A stretch of 63,998 bases of DNA from the NCBI GenBank assembly GCA_051004675.1, contig JBPCKC010000037.1:1-63998 (forward strand), in the 5' to 3' direction. Under the pieces are notes generated by a model, which was given only the letters and a program-made list of their open reading frames with translations, was not told the DNA's origin and did not search any database. The translations under genes were made by a program, and so were the position numbers. The stretch comes from JBDTSW01 sp051004675 (lineage in GTDB: Bacteria > Actinomycetota > Thermoleophilia > Solirubrobacterales > 70-9). Shown piece after piece: positions 40,836 to 49,603 of this stretch. The number at the start of each line of letters is the position of its first letter. Position 1 is the first letter of the stretch.

Positions 40836-41255
40836 CTAAGGCGAGCTGAAGTCCTGCTCAAACTCCTGCTGGAGCTCGTCGAGGCCCTCATTCGTCTCAT
40901 TTACCGCATCGTTGATGGCGGCCACCCAAAGAAGTGTCAAGAGAACCGCGACGATCCCGAGTACCAGTCCGGCAGTCGCCAAGCCCTTGTGAGGCACCGC
41001 CGGATCGCTCTTCACTCGATTGCGGCCGATGACGCCGAAAATGATCGCGAGGACCCCGAGCACCAGACCGCCGATGACGGTAAAGCTCAGGACCGCTCCG
41101 ACGATGCCGCAGACCAGCGCGGCAACCGCCAAGCCATTTCCGGGTTGCTGAACGTGCACTACCTGCGGCTGGCCCTGCGCCGCAGCCGGGGGCGGGGGCG
41201 CCGGAGGTGGTGCGGGATCCGGCTGGGATGGTGGATCCGGTTGATCCTCTGTCAT
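40836..41255 (-). CDS. Proline-rich DUF4190-type membrane protein
   Basis: 139 residues from ATG 41255 with GAAGGGAAG upstream. A Pro/Gln-rich cytoplasmic N-terminus is followed by two helices with the DUF4190 pattern (GLAVAALVCGIVGAVLSF, LGVLAIIFGVIGRNRV, GLATAGLVLGIVAVLL) and an acidic C-terminal tail (LDELQQEFEQDF). Divergent from the gene at 41356. Confidence 0.75.
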   Translation of the reverse strand: MTEDQPDPPSQPDPAPPPAPPPPAAAQGQPQVVHVQQPGNGLAVAALVCGIVGAVLSFTVIGGLVLGVLAIIFGVIGRNRVKSDPAVPHKGLATAGLVLGIVAVLLTLLWVAAINDAVNETNEGLDELQQEFEQDFSSP

Positions 41256-41355
41256 GTGCGTGCTTCCCTTCGTTGGACGAGTTTCCTCGATGCTATACCG
41301 GCCGGCCCGCTGAAGGTGCCCATCGGTGATTGAATGGAACGGTCGAAGGAGCTTC

Positions 41356-41808
41356 ATGAACGACGTCATCCAACCTCCCCCGCCGGGGTGGTACACAGAT
41401 CCCAACGATGCCACGACCCAGCGGTACTGGGACGGAACTCGATGGACGGAGAACCGGGCCCCCGTTCAAGCCGCCGCCCCGGGGGCGAATGCTGTCCTCA
41501 CTGTCGCGTCCCCGGCCGGTGGCGTGGTGCAGCCTGTCGCGGTCGTTCCTCAACAGAGAACGAACGGCTTCGCAGTTGCTTCCATGGTTCTCGGCATCCT
41601 CTGGCTCTACTGGGTGGGCTCGATCTTGGCGCTGATCTTCGGATACGTGGCGAAGAATCAGATCGAAGAGTCTGCCGGCACGCAATCCGGTGGTGGGATG
41701 GCTACCGCAGGGTTGGTTCTCGGGTGGGTTGGGTTCGGAACCCTGATGTTCATGCTCGTGTTCGCCTTGCTCGGCCTCGTGTCATTCCAGGCGCTGACCC
41801 CTTCCTAG
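41356..41808 (+). CDS. DUF2510-DUF4190 membrane protein
   Basis: 150 residues from ATG 41356 with GAAGGAG 4 nt upstream. The N-terminal DUF2510 motif is PGWYTDPNDATTQRYWDG. Two helices of DUF4190 type follow (GFAVASMVLGILWLYWVG, IFGYVAKNQI, GMATAGLVLGWVGFG). It combines in one chain the two modules found separately in the two minus-strand neighbours. Confidence 0.78.
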   Translation: MNDVIQPPPPGWYTDPNDATTQRYWDGTRWTENRAPVQAAAPGANAVLTVASPAGGVVQPVAVVPQQRTNGFAVASMVLGILWLYWVGSILALIFGYVAKNQIEESAGTQSGGGMATAGLVLGWVGFGTLMFMLVFALLGLVSFQALTPS

Positions 41809-41837
41809 ATACGAGTCTCCGATAAGGCGCGGGGCCC

Positions 41838-42260
41838 TCAGTCCGAGATCGGGCGGGGAGCGTTCGTCTCCTCGCCCTCGGGAAGCTTTCCGTCGCGCCC
41901 CACGTAGCCGTCGGCGGCGCCGACGATGACGTAGACGACGTCCTCGGGGCCGTGGTTGCGAATCTCGCGCACGGTCGCGGCGTCGACCCAGGCCATGCCG
42001 CCGGGCCCGAGTGTGTGTTTCGTCCCGTCGCCGAACTCGATCTCGAGCCGGCCCGAGTGCACGAAGTAGAGCTCCTCCTGCTTCTCGTGGTAGTGCTTGC
42101 CGGTCTCGATCCCGGCGGGCATGACGATCGCGTTCACGCCGAACGCGCCAATGCCCAGCTCGCGCCGGATCTTGCGGAAGCCCGGGCCCTCGCCCATGCC
42201 GTCCAGGGATCCGACGGCGTAGCCCTCGCCCGTCTCGACCTCGCGTACCTCGTCGCTCAT
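41838..42260 (-). CDS. Cupin-domain protein
   Basis: 140 residues from ATG 42260, with TATCGT exactly 7 nt upstream. A single cupin: GKHYHEKQEELYFVHSGRLEIEFG (metal-binding His pair and Glu), then GGMAWVDAATVREIRNHG carrying the second-motif His. Binds a metal and a small ligand; substrate unknown. A role as a sugar or carbonyl-binding regulator cannot be told apart from an enzyme. Divergent from serC. Confidence 0.85.
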   Translation of the reverse strand: MSDEVREVETGEGYAVGSLDGMGEGPGFRKIRRELGIGAFGVNAIVMPAGIETGKHYHEKQEELYFVHSGRLEIEFGDGTKHTLGPGGMAWVDAATVREIRNHGPEDVVYVIVGAADGYVGRDGKLPEGEETNAPRPISD

Positions 42261-42318
42261 TGGCCGGACGATAATGGGCTCTAACCTTCCGCGCCCCGAC
42301 GTATCCTCACCAGCCCGT

Positions 42319-43473
42319 ATGAGCCCCGCCTCCATCACCGAAACCACGGCCGCCCGCATCCCGGCGGACCTCAAGCCCGCCGACGGGCGCTTCGGGTGTG
42401 GGCCTTCGCGGGTGCGGCCAGAGGCCCTCGCGCGGCTCGCCGAGCGCTCCGACGTAATGGGAACCTCGCACCGCCAGCCCCCCGTCAAGGACCTCGTGGC
42501 CCGCATCCGGGGCGGCCTCGGCGAGCTCTTCTCGCTGCCGGAGGGCTACGAGGTCACGATCGGCAACGGCGGTACCACCGCGTTCTGGGATGCGGCGGCG
42601 GCATGGCTCGTCCGCGAGCGTGCCCTGCATCTCACCTACGGCGAGTTCACGAGCAAGTTCGCGAAGGTGACGGCAGGAGCGCCGTTTCTCGGGGACCCGA
42701 TCGTGCTCGAGGCCGAGGCCGGGGACGCACCGCAGCCGGCGGGCGACCCGTCGGCCGACGTGCTCGCGTGGGCCCATAACGAGACCTCCACCGGGGTGGC
42801 GCTCGGCGTCGAGCGGCCCGCCGACGCAGGCGACGCCCTCGTGCTGGTGGACGCCACCTCGGGGGCCGGCGCCCTGCCGCTCGATCCCGCCGAGGCCGAC
42901 GCCTACTACTTCGCTCCGCAGAAGACCTTCGGGTCCGACGGGGGCGTCTGGCTGGCCCTGCTCAGCCCGGGGGCGCTGGAGCGCATCGCCGAGCTCGATG
43001 GCGCGCCGGATCGCTGGCAGCCCAGCTTCCTCTCGCTGCGGCTCGCGGTGGAGAACTCGCGCAAGGACCAGACCGACAACACCCCGGCGGTGGCGACGCT
43101 GCTGCTGCTCGCCGACCAGGTCGAGTGGATGCTCGCGAACGGAGGCCTCGAGTGGTGCGTCGCGCGCTCACGTGCGTCGTCGCGCCATCTGTACGAGTGG
43201 GCCGAGCGCTCCGAGGCCGCCACGCCGTTCGTCCCCGATCCGGCCAAGCGCTCCCCGGTGGTGGGCACGATCGACTTCGCCGAGAGCATCGACGCCGCCG
43301 CCCTGGCCGCGACCCTGCGGGCCAACGGCATCGTCGACACCGAGCCGTACCGCAAGCTCGCCCGCAACCAGCTGCGGATCGGCATGTTCCCGACGATCGA
43401 TCCCGCCGACGTCCAGGCGCTCACCGCCTGTATCGACTGGGTGATCGAGCACGCCGAGGGGATCGCGGGCTGA
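42319..43473 (+). CDS. serC: Phosphoserine aminotransferase (actinobacterial type)
   Basis: 384 residues from ATG 42319. Fold-type I PLP enzyme with the N-terminal RFGCGPSRVRPEAL and MGTSHRQPPVKDLV segments. The PLP Lys is in YYFAPQKTFGSDGGVWLAL. It converts 3-phosphohydroxypyruvate to phosphoserine and lies 4 nt before serA, the preceding pathway step. TATCCT about 11 nt upstream could be its promoter. Confidence 0.93.
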   Translation: MSPASITETTAARIPADLKPADGRFGCGPSRVRPEALARLAERSDVMGTSHRQPPVKDLVARIRGGLGELFSLPEGYEVTIGNGGTTAFWDAAAAWLVRERALHLTYGEFTSKFAKVTAGAPFLGDPIVLEAEAGDAPQPAGDPSADVLAWAHNETSTGVALGVERPADAGDALVLVDATSGAGALPLDPAEADAYYFAPQKTFGSDGGVWLALLSPGALERIAELDGAPDRWQPSFLSLRLAVENSRKDQTDNTPAVATLLLLADQVEWMLANGGLEWCVARSRASSRHLYEWAERSEAATPFVPDPAKRSPVVGTIDFAESIDAAALAATLRANGIVDTEPYRKLARNQLRIGMFPTIDPADVQALTACIDWVIEHAEGIAG

Positions 43474-43477
43474 GGCG

Positions 43478-45079
43478 ATGGCCGACCCGACGCTCACCGA
43501 CCCGGTGCCCCGGGTGCTCGTGAAGGAGAAGATCGCCGACGCCGGCGTCGAGCTCCTGCGCCGGGAGTTCGAGGTCGAGCTCGGCCTCGACTGGGACGAC
43601 GCCACGCTCGCGGAGCGCATCGGCGAGTTCGACGCGATCCTGATCCGGTCCGGAACGAAGCTCACGGCCGACCTGATCGAGCGCGGCAAGCGCCTGCGCG
43701 TGATCGGACGGGCCGGCACCGGGGTGGACAACGTGGACCTGGACGCGGCGACGAAGCGCGGCGTGATCGTCGCCAACGCGCCGGAGTCCAATTCGGTGGC
43801 CGCCGCGGAGCACACGATGGCGATGGCCCTCGCCCTGTTTCGCAACGTGCCCCAGGCTCACGGGTCGCTCACTGGCGGTGCCTGGGAGCGCTCGCGCTTC
43901 GGAGGCAACGAGCTCTACGGCAAGACCCTGGGCGTGATCGGCTTCGGCCGCATCGGCCAGCTCGTGGCCCGCCGCGCGCTCGCGTTCGACATGGAGGTGG
44001 TGGGATTCGACAAGTTCGTCGCGCCGGAGCGCTTCCGCGACCTCGGCGTCGAGGGGCTCACCGACACCGCCGAGCTCTACGCACGGGCCGACCTGATCAC
44101 GATCCACCTCCCGAAGACTCCCGACACCGTCAACTGGATAGACGCCGAGGCGATCGCCCAGATGAAGGACGGGGTCCGGATCGTGAACTGCGCGCGCGGC
44201 GAGCTGGTGGACCTCGACGCGCTCGAGGCCGGCCTGCGCTCGGGCAAGCTGGGCGGCGCGGCCCTCGACGTGTTCCCCTCCGAGCCTTTCACCGAGCACC
44301 CACTCTTCGATCGCGACGACGTAGTCGTCACCCCGCACCTCGGCGCCTCCACGAGCGAGGCTCAGGATCGCGCCGGTACCGACACGGCCGAGCAGGTCCG
44401 AGCCGCCCTCACCGGCGGCGTCGTCACCAACGCCGTCAACATCCACGCCCCGCTTCCCGAGGCCCTGGTCCCGTTCGTGCCGCTCTGTGAACGCCTCGGG
44501 CGGCTGGCCCAGGGGCTGGGGGAGGGGTCGATCGGGCGCGTCGACGTCGAGTTTCGCGGCCGCATCGCCGAGCACGACACTCGCCTGCTCGGCACGTCCG
44601 TCCTGGTCGGGGTCCTCTCGGGGCATACCGAGCAGCCCGTGAACCTCGTCAACGCCCCGGCGATGGCGGAGGAGCGCGGGATCGAGCTGGCCGAGACCAC
44701 CGACACCGCCTCCGGGGACTTCACCGAGCTCGTCACCGTCAGGCTCGACGGCGGCGAAGGCGCCGTCGAGGTGGCGGGAACTGGCGTCGGCCCGCGCAAC
44801 GACCCGTATCTCGTCGCCGTGTGGGGCGCCCGCTTCTACCTCCCGTTCGAGGGCCACCTGGCCGTGTTCCGCTACACGGACACGCCGGGCATGATCGGCC
44901 GGGTTGGCACGGCCTTCGGCGAGCAGGGCGTGAACATCGTCTCGGCCGCGGTCGGAGCCGAGACCGGCGACGAGACCGCCGTCATGGTCCTGACGAGCGA
45001 CGCAGCGGTACGGCCGGAGACGGTCGCGAGCATCCTCGAGCTCGACGGCTTCTTCGAGGGCCGCGCGGTCTCCCTCTAG
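43478..45079 (+). CDS. serA: D-3-phosphoglycerate dehydrogenase (long, ASB plus ACT)
   Basis: 533 residues. NAD site LGVIGFGRIGQLVARRALAF; catalytic Arg in VNCARGELVD, Glu nearby and His in the VVTPHLGAST segment. The C-terminal ~210 residues contain an allosteric substrate-binding domain and an ACT domain (VFRYTDTPGMIGRVGTAFGEQGVNI) that binds serine. This is the mycobacterial-type layout. First step of serine synthesis, cotranscribed with serC. Confidence 0.95.
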   Translation: MADPTLTDPVPRVLVKEKIADAGVELLRREFEVELGLDWDDATLAERIGEFDAILIRSGTKLTADLIERGKRLRVIGRAGTGVDNVDLDAATKRGVIVANAPESNSVAAAEHTMAMALALFRNVPQAHGSLTGGAWERSRFGGNELYGKTLGVIGFGRIGQLVARRALAFDMEVVGFDKFVAPERFRDLGVEGLTDTAELYARADLITIHLPKTPDTVNWIDAEAIAQMKDGVRIVNCARGELVDLDALEAGLRSGKLGGAALDVFPSEPFTEHPLFDRDDVVVTPHLGASTSEAQDRAGTDTAEQVRAALTGGVVTNAVNIHAPLPEALVPFVPLCERLGRLAQGLGEGSIGRVDVEFRGRIAEHDTRLLGTSVLVGVLSGHTEQPVNLVNAPAMAEERGIELAETTDTASGDFTELVTVRLDGGEGAVEVAGTGVGPRNDPYLVAVWGARFYLPFEGHLAVFRYTDTPGMIGRVGTAFGEQGVNIVSAAVGAETGDETAVMVLTSDAAVRPETVASILELDGFFEGRAVSL

Positions 45080-45103
45080 CCGAGGCCGGGTAGGGTCCGC
45101 TCG

Positions 45104-46132
45104 ATGCGAGCGGTTGTGATCCCCCGCCACGGGGGCCCGGACGTACTGGAGGTGCAGGAGCTCCCCGACCCGCCGGTGGGCGCGGGCGAGATCCGCATCG
45201 CCGTCAAGGCCGCAGGAATCAACTTCGCCGATCTCATGGCCCGCGCGGGGACCTACCCGGACGCGCCCCCGCTGCCGTCGGTCATCGGCTACGACGTGGC
45301 CGGAGAGGTCGAGTCGGTGGGGGACGGGGTCGAGTCCCACTCGGTCGGCGACCAGGTTCTCGCGGGCACCAGGTTCGGCGGGTACGCCGAGCTGGTCACC
45401 GTGGCCGAGGACCAGGCGCTTCCGCTGCCCGAGGCCATGAGCTTCGAGCAGGGCGCCGGGTTCGTCGTCAACTACACGACCGCGTACGCCGGCCTCATCG
45501 TGATGGGCGGCCTGAGGGCCGGGGACCGGATGCTGATCCACGCGGCGGCCGGCGGCGTGGGCATCGCCGCCACGCAGGTCGCGCGCAGTGTCGGCGCCGA
45601 GATCTTCGGCACCGCCTCGGCCTCCAAGCACGACGCGATCCGCGAGCAGGGGGTCGACCATCCGATCGACTACCGCAGCCAGGATTTCCTCGAGGAGGTC
45701 ATGCGGATCACCGACGGCGAGGGCGTCGACGTGGTCATGGACGCGATCGGCCCCTCCAGCTTTCGCCGCAGCTACAAGGCCCTTCGCCAGGGAGGGCGCC
45801 TCGTGATGTTCGGCCTCGCCGAGGTGCAGACCGGCCCCAAGCGCGACATCCCGGCGCTGCTCAAGGGCCTCGCCCGCATGCCGGGGGCGACCATGCCCTG
45901 GTGGAAGAGCCTCGCGATCATGAACGAGAACAAGGGCGTGTTCGGGCTCAACATGCTCAAGTGGTGGGATCGCGAGGGCCTCGACCGGGTCATCGAACCG
46001 CTGGCCTTGCCGCTGGCCGCCGGCGAGCTGATGCCGGTCGTCGCCGAGAGCTTCCCGTTCGATCGCGCCGCCGACGCGCACCGTTACCTGGCCGAGGGCC
46101 GGAACATCGGCAAGGTCGTCCTTACTCCCTGA
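45104..46132 (+). CDS. NADPH:quinone oxidoreductase-like medium-chain reductase
   Basis: 342-residue zinc-independent MDR. N-terminal MRAVVIPRHGGPDVLEVQE, GINFADLMARAG, then the nucleotide motif LIHAAAGGVGIAATQVARSVGA. No structural or catalytic zinc cysteines. TAGGGT lies exactly 7 nt before ATG 45104, so it is its own transcription unit rather than part of serCA. Substrate could be a quinone or an enal. Confidence 0.87.
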   Translation: MRAVVIPRHGGPDVLEVQELPDPPVGAGEIRIAVKAAGINFADLMARAGTYPDAPPLPSVIGYDVAGEVESVGDGVESHSVGDQVLAGTRFGGYAELVTVAEDQALPLPEAMSFEQGAGFVVNYTTAYAGLIVMGGLRAGDRMLIHAAAGGVGIAATQVARSVGAEIFGTASASKHDAIREQGVDHPIDYRSQDFLEEVMRITDGEGVDVVMDAIGPSSFRRSYKALRQGGRLVMFGLAEVQTGPKRDIPALLKGLARMPGATMPWWKSLAIMNENKGVFGLNMLKWWDREGLDRVIEPLALPLAAGELMPVVAESFPFDRAADAHRYLAEGRNIGKVVLTP

Positions 46133-46168
46133 GAGTCACCGTTTCGTGCGCTACCCTGCGCGAACCGA

Positions 46169-46228
46169 ATGATCCCCCGGCACGACAGCCTCGCGCTTCT
46201 TCTTCTCCTCCCCCTCCGGGGGGAATAG
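46169..46228 (+). CDS. leuL: leuA leader peptide (leucine attenuator)
   Basis: 19 codons, MIPRHDSLALLLLLPLRGE, then TAG. Seven are Leu codons, five of them consecutive (CTT CTT CTT CTC CTC). TACCCT at 46152-46157 would place transcription initiation only a few nt before the ATG. Hairpins overlap or follow the Leu run: TCCCCC/GGGGGA at 46209-46224 and GCGGC/GCCGC at 46235-46249. A leucine-rich ORF directly before leuA is the classic arrangement for ribosome-mediated attenuation and has been described upstream of leuA in other actinobacteria. Confidence 0.85.
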   Translation: MIPRHDSLALLLLLPLRGE

Positions 46229-46249
46229 CGCTGGGCGGCGCGTAGCCGC
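46209..46249 (+). promoter_or_regulatory. Attenuator hairpins of the leuA leader
   Basis: Hairpin 1 (46209-46224) lies within the last codons of the leader peptide, so a translating ribosome would melt it. Hairpin 2 (46235-46249) follows its stop. No clear U-tract is present, so control may work through Rho or by access to the leuA ribosome-binding site (AGGAGA at 46270, AAGAG at 46286-46290). Confidence 0.55.
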
Positions 46250-46294
46250 GAGACAAGGTCAATCGGTTCAGGAGAAGAAAGAGAAAAGAGTCCC

Positions 46295-47911
46295 ATGCAC
46301 GGCTCCGATGGCAGCGCCCCCGCAACAGAGGTACCCGAGCAGGATCGGGTCCACATCTTCGACACGACGCTTCGCGACGGCGAACAGTCCCCAGGGATCT
46401 CCCTGAACGTCCAGGAAAAGGTCGAGATCGCCCAGCAGCTGGCGCGCCTGGGCGTGGACGTGATCGAGGCCGGCTTCCCGATCACCTCGCCCGGCGACTT
46501 CGAGGCGGTGCAGGCGATCGCGCGCGCCGTGGAGGGGCCGGTGATCTGCGGTCTCGCGCGGACCCACAAGGCCGACATCGATGCGGCTTGGGGTGCGATC
46601 AAGGACGCCGGCCGCCCGCGCATCCACACGTTCATCTCCACGTCCGACATCCACATCGAGCACCAGCTCAAGACGACCCGCGAGGACGTCGAGGGCCAGG
46701 CGAAGGCGGCTGTCGCCCTGGCGCGCTCGCTGTGCGAGGACGTCGAGTTCTCGCCGATGGACGCGACCAGGGCCGACGTGGAGTTCACGGCCGAGGTCTG
46801 CGCGATCGCGGTCGCCGAGGGTGCGAACGTGGTGAACATCCCGGACACCGTCGGCTACACCACGCCCGACGAGTACATCCGGTACTTCGAGCGCCTCTAC
46901 GAGCTCGCGCCCGAGCTGCGCGACGTCCGCCTCTCGGTTCACTGCCACGACGACCTGGGCCTGGCGGTGGCCAACTCCTACGCGGGCCTCCTGGCCGGGG
47001 CGCGGCAGGTCGAGTGCGCGGTCAACGGCATCGGGGAGCGCGCGGGCAATTGCTCGCTGGAGGAGATCGTGATGCTGCTGCGGACCCGGCGCGACGAGCA
47101 TGGGCTCGACACGACGTGCGAAACGCGCGAGCTGGCGAGGACCAGCCGCATGGTCTCGCGCTTCACCGGCTACGCCGTGCAGCCCAACAAGGCCGTGGTG
47201 GGGCGCAACGCGTTCGCCCACGAGTCCGGCATCCACCAAGACGGCGTCCTGAAGGAGCGCACCACCTACGAGATCATGGATGCGCGCGACGTGGGGCTCG
47301 AGTCGAACTCGATCGTCCTCGGCAAGCACTCCGGTCGCCACGCCCTGCGCGACGCGCTGGAGCAGCTCGGCTTCAAGGTGGAGGGAAATGCGCTCAATCA
47401 GGCGTTCAAGCGCTTCAAGGAGATCGCGGACAAAAAGAAGCAAGTAACCGCGCTCGACCTCGAGGCGATCGCTTCCGACCAGGTCCGCGACTCCGCGCAG
47501 AGCTACGAACTGGCGTGGTTCGACGTCGAGGCCTCCTCGCGGCGCGACCCGCACGCGAAGGTGGCAATTCGGATGCCGTCCGGCTCCGAGTCGGTCGGAG
47601 AGTCCGGCGGCGACGGCCCCGTGGACGCCATCTTTGGAGCGATCGAGGCCGCCACCGGCGTTGAGGCGGACCTGCGCCAGTACACCGTCTCCGCGGTCAC
47701 GGAGGGCGAGGACGCCCTCGGCGAGGTGACCGTGATGCTCCGCGCCCACGAGCGGCTGGCGAGCGGCCAGGGGGTCGCGACCGACATCCTCGAGGCCTCG
47801 GCGCGAGCCTACGCCCGCGCGCTCTCTAACGCCCTCGAGGGCGCAGCGGTCCGCGAGGCCGAGGCGCTCGCGGCGGACGCGGCCACGCAGCCAGCGACGC
47901 CGGGCCCGTGA
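46295..47911 (+). CDS. leuA: 2-Isopropylmalate synthase
   Basis: 538-residue Claisen condensing enzyme (acetyl-CoA plus 2-ketoisovalerate), long LeuA class. TIM-barrel start FDTTLRDGEQSPGISLNVQEK; SVHCHDDLGLAVANS with metal His residues; GNCSLEE; GRNAFAHESGIHQDG; GKHSGRHALRDAL. The C-terminal ~130 residues form the leucine-binding regulatory domain. Regulation is probably dual: feedback by leucine and attenuation through the leader peptide at 46169-46228. Confidence 0.96.
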   Translation: MHGSDGSAPATEVPEQDRVHIFDTTLRDGEQSPGISLNVQEKVEIAQQLARLGVDVIEAGFPITSPGDFEAVQAIARAVEGPVICGLARTHKADIDAAWGAIKDAGRPRIHTFISTSDIHIEHQLKTTREDVEGQAKAAVALARSLCEDVEFSPMDATRADVEFTAEVCAIAVAEGANVVNIPDTVGYTTPDEYIRYFERLYELAPELRDVRLSVHCHDDLGLAVANSYAGLLAGARQVECAVNGIGERAGNCSLEEIVMLLRTRRDEHGLDTTCETRELARTSRMVSRFTGYAVQPNKAVVGRNAFAHESGIHQDGVLKERTTYEIMDARDVGLESNSIVLGKHSGRHALRDALEQLGFKVEGNALNQAFKRFKEIADKKKQVTALDLEAIASDQVRDSAQSYELAWFDVEASSRRDPHAKVAIRMPSGSESVGESGGDGPVDAIFGAIEAATGVEADLRQYTVSAVTEGEDALGEVTVMLRAHERLASGQGVATDILEASARAYARALSNALEGAAVREAEALAADAATQPATPGP

Positions 47912-47965
47912 CCGCCATGGTCATCACCTCCAAGCGTGGTGATGATGCCACCTAGACTGCCGCCC

Positions 47966-48709
47966 GTGGACGGTGCCCTCGAAGGACGAAGGATCCTGAT
48001 CACGGGCGCCTCGTCCGGGATCGGGGAGGCGACCGCGGAGGCCATCGTGTCCGCCGGCGGGGCGGTGGCCCTCGGGGCCCGGCGGAAGGACCGCCTCGAC
48101 GAGCTGGCGAGCCGCCTCGGGGACGCCGCGGTGCCGATTCAGGCGGATGTGGCGGAGGAGGCGCAGGCGAAGCAGCTGGTGGAGACCGCCCACGCGGAGC
48201 TCGGCGGCCTCGACGGCCTGGTGAACAACGCCGGCGTGATGCTCCTCGGCCCGCTCCAGGGCGCCGATCCCGAGGAGTGGCGGACGATGATCAACGTCAA
48301 CTGCCTCGGGCTCCTGTACTGCACGCACTACGCGCTGCCGCTGCTGCGCGACGGCGGCGGGGGAGACGTGGTCAACGTCTCCTCGGTGGCCGGCCGATCG
48401 GCCGCGCTCGGCTCCGGCGTCTACAACATGACCAAGTGGGGCGTCGTCGGGTTCTCCGAGTCGCTCCGCCAGGAGGGGGCCCTGATCGGCGTGCGGGTGA
48501 CGTGCGTCGAGCCGGGCTATGTCGAGACGGAGCTCCAAGGCCACAACGAGCATCCTCTGGTGCTCGCGCGCATGGAGAAGATCAAGCAGGAGATCGGGAA
48601 GGTGCTCGAGGCCGCCGACATCGCGAACGCGGTGGTCTACGCGCTCGCTCAGCCCAAGCACGTCTCCGTCAACGAGATCCTGGTTCGGCCCAGCGGCCAG
48701 TCGCGCTAG
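47966..48709 (+). CDS. Short-chain dehydrogenase/reductase
   Basis: 247 residues from GTG 47966, placed by TAGACT exactly 7 nt upstream. Classical SDR: GRRILITGASSGIGEATAEAI (TGxxxGxG), LVNNAGVM, the catalytic Ser in VNVSSVAGR, and YNMTKWG (YxxxK). The NADP-type GARRKDRL follows beta-2. Substrate not predictable. It lies between leuA and the leuCD group but has its own promoter. Confidence 0.9.
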   Translation: MDGALEGRRILITGASSGIGEATAEAIVSAGGAVALGARRKDRLDELASRLGDAAVPIQADVAEEAQAKQLVETAHAELGGLDGLVNNAGVMLLGPLQGADPEEWRTMINVNCLGLLYCTHYALPLLRDGGGGDVVNVSSVAGRSAALGSGVYNMTKWGVVGFSESLRQEGALIGVRVTCVEPGYVETELQGHNEHPLVLARMEKIKQEIGKVLEAADIANAVVYALAQPKHVSVNEILVRPSGQSR

Positions 48710-48713
48710 TCCT

Positions 48714-48962
48714 TCAGCCCCCCGCCACGGGTAGGCCCCGCGCCAGTCGCCACAGGCTCCACGCAGAGACCAGCGTCCAGACGCCTTCGAGGAGTAGAAA
48801 GCCCCACTGCTCGTCGTACCAGGCCAGCGCCGCCAGGATCGCGGCGCCGACCAGGTTGAGCACGAGATATACCCGCGAGTCGGCGCGCAGGCGGCCTGTC
48901 TGCTGGGCGCCAAACGCCGCCAGGATGAGCAGCGCGCCTGCAACCTGCACCACCGAAGTCAC
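48714..48962 (-). CDS. Small CBU_0592-like membrane protein
   Basis: 82 residues from GTG 48962, with TATCGT 6 nt upstream. Three hydrophobic segments (about 5-20, 32-47, 52-70) with RVYLVLNLVGAAILA and WGFLLLEGVWTLVSAW match the small membrane family typified by CBU_0592. Function unknown. Converges on the SDR gene with 4 bp between stops. Confidence 0.75.
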   Translation of the reverse strand: MTSVVQVAGALLILAAFGAQQTGRLRADSRVYLVLNLVGAAILAALAWYDEQWGFLLLEGVWTLVSAWSLWRLARGLPVAGG

Positions 48963-48993
48963 ACTCCCACGATAGGGGTCAGGCCCCTGGGGT

Positions 48994-49026
48994 GATCGCG
49001 TACAGATGTATGTGATAGCGTACGGA
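48994..49026. promoter_or_regulatory. Operator candidate: 13-bp direct repeats before the XRE-cupin gene
   Basis: GATCGCGTACAGA (48994-49006) and GATAGCGTACGGA (49014-49026) differ at two positions and start 20 bp apart, about two helical turns. They sit directly upstream of the regulator's GTG and are likely its autoregulatory site. Confidence 0.6.
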
Positions 49027-49030
49027 CGCT

Positions 49031-49603
49031 GTGGTGACTGAGAATGGGTCAGTCGGAGCGCGCATCAAGGCGCTTCGCTACTCGCAGGGCATGAGCCTGC
49101 GCGACTTGGCCGAGGAGAGCGGCGTCTCGGCGCCGATGCTCTCCCAGGTCGAGCGCGGCGAGACGAGCCCGACGCTGGCCGTCGCGGGGCGGATCGCCTC
49201 CGGCCTCGACCTGAGCCTCTCGCAGCTCCTTCGCCTCGACGAGACCCAGCACGCCGTCGTGGTACGGCGCGGCGACGGTCGAACCCGCCGGAGGGGCGCC
49301 CACAGCGTCGAGGAGCTGACTCCGTCCCTGCCCGGGCTTCGCGCCGACGTGTCGCGTCACCGCCTCGAGGAGGGAGGAGCCACAGGAGGGCCCTCCGATC
49401 CCCCGTTGCACGAGCCGGGCTCCCGCGAGACCACCGTCGTCCTCTCCGGCGAGCTCATCCTCGCGATCGACGGCGACGAGCACGAGCTGGGCGCCGGCGA
49501 CGCGGTCACCTTCGACGCAGACCTTCCGCATCACTTCGCCAACCGCGGAGCCGCGCCGGCCGACTTCATCGCGGTGGTCGCCGCCGGGCTGCGGAGGTCC
49601 TGA
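49031..49603 (+). CDS. XRE-cupin transcriptional regulator coupled to leuC
   Basis: 190 residues from GTG 49031 (a second GTG follows at 49034). N-terminal HTH (IKALRYSQGMSLRDLAEESGVSAPMLSQVERG in order), then a cupin domain (HEPGSRETTVVLSGELILAIDG, DAVTFDADLPHHFAN). The cupin presumably binds a small effector. The stop overlaps the leuC ATG as TGATG (49601-49605), so regulator and isomerase are translationally coupled; regulation of leuCD by a leucine-pathway metabolite is an inference from this. Confidence 0.88.
   Translation: MVTENGSVGARIKALRYSQGMSLRDLAEESGVSAPMLSQVERGETSPTLAVAGRIASGLDLSLSQLLRLDETQHAVVVRRGDGRTRRRGAHSVEELTPSLPGLRADVSRHRLEEGGATGGPSDPPLHEPGSRETTVVLSGELILAIDGDEHELGAGDAVTFDADLPHHFANRGAAPADFIAVVAAGLRRS

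Noticed and set aside
43421..46081. 886-residue minus-strand open frame
   Set aside because: Antisense to serA and the quinone oxidoreductase; no recognisable domain.
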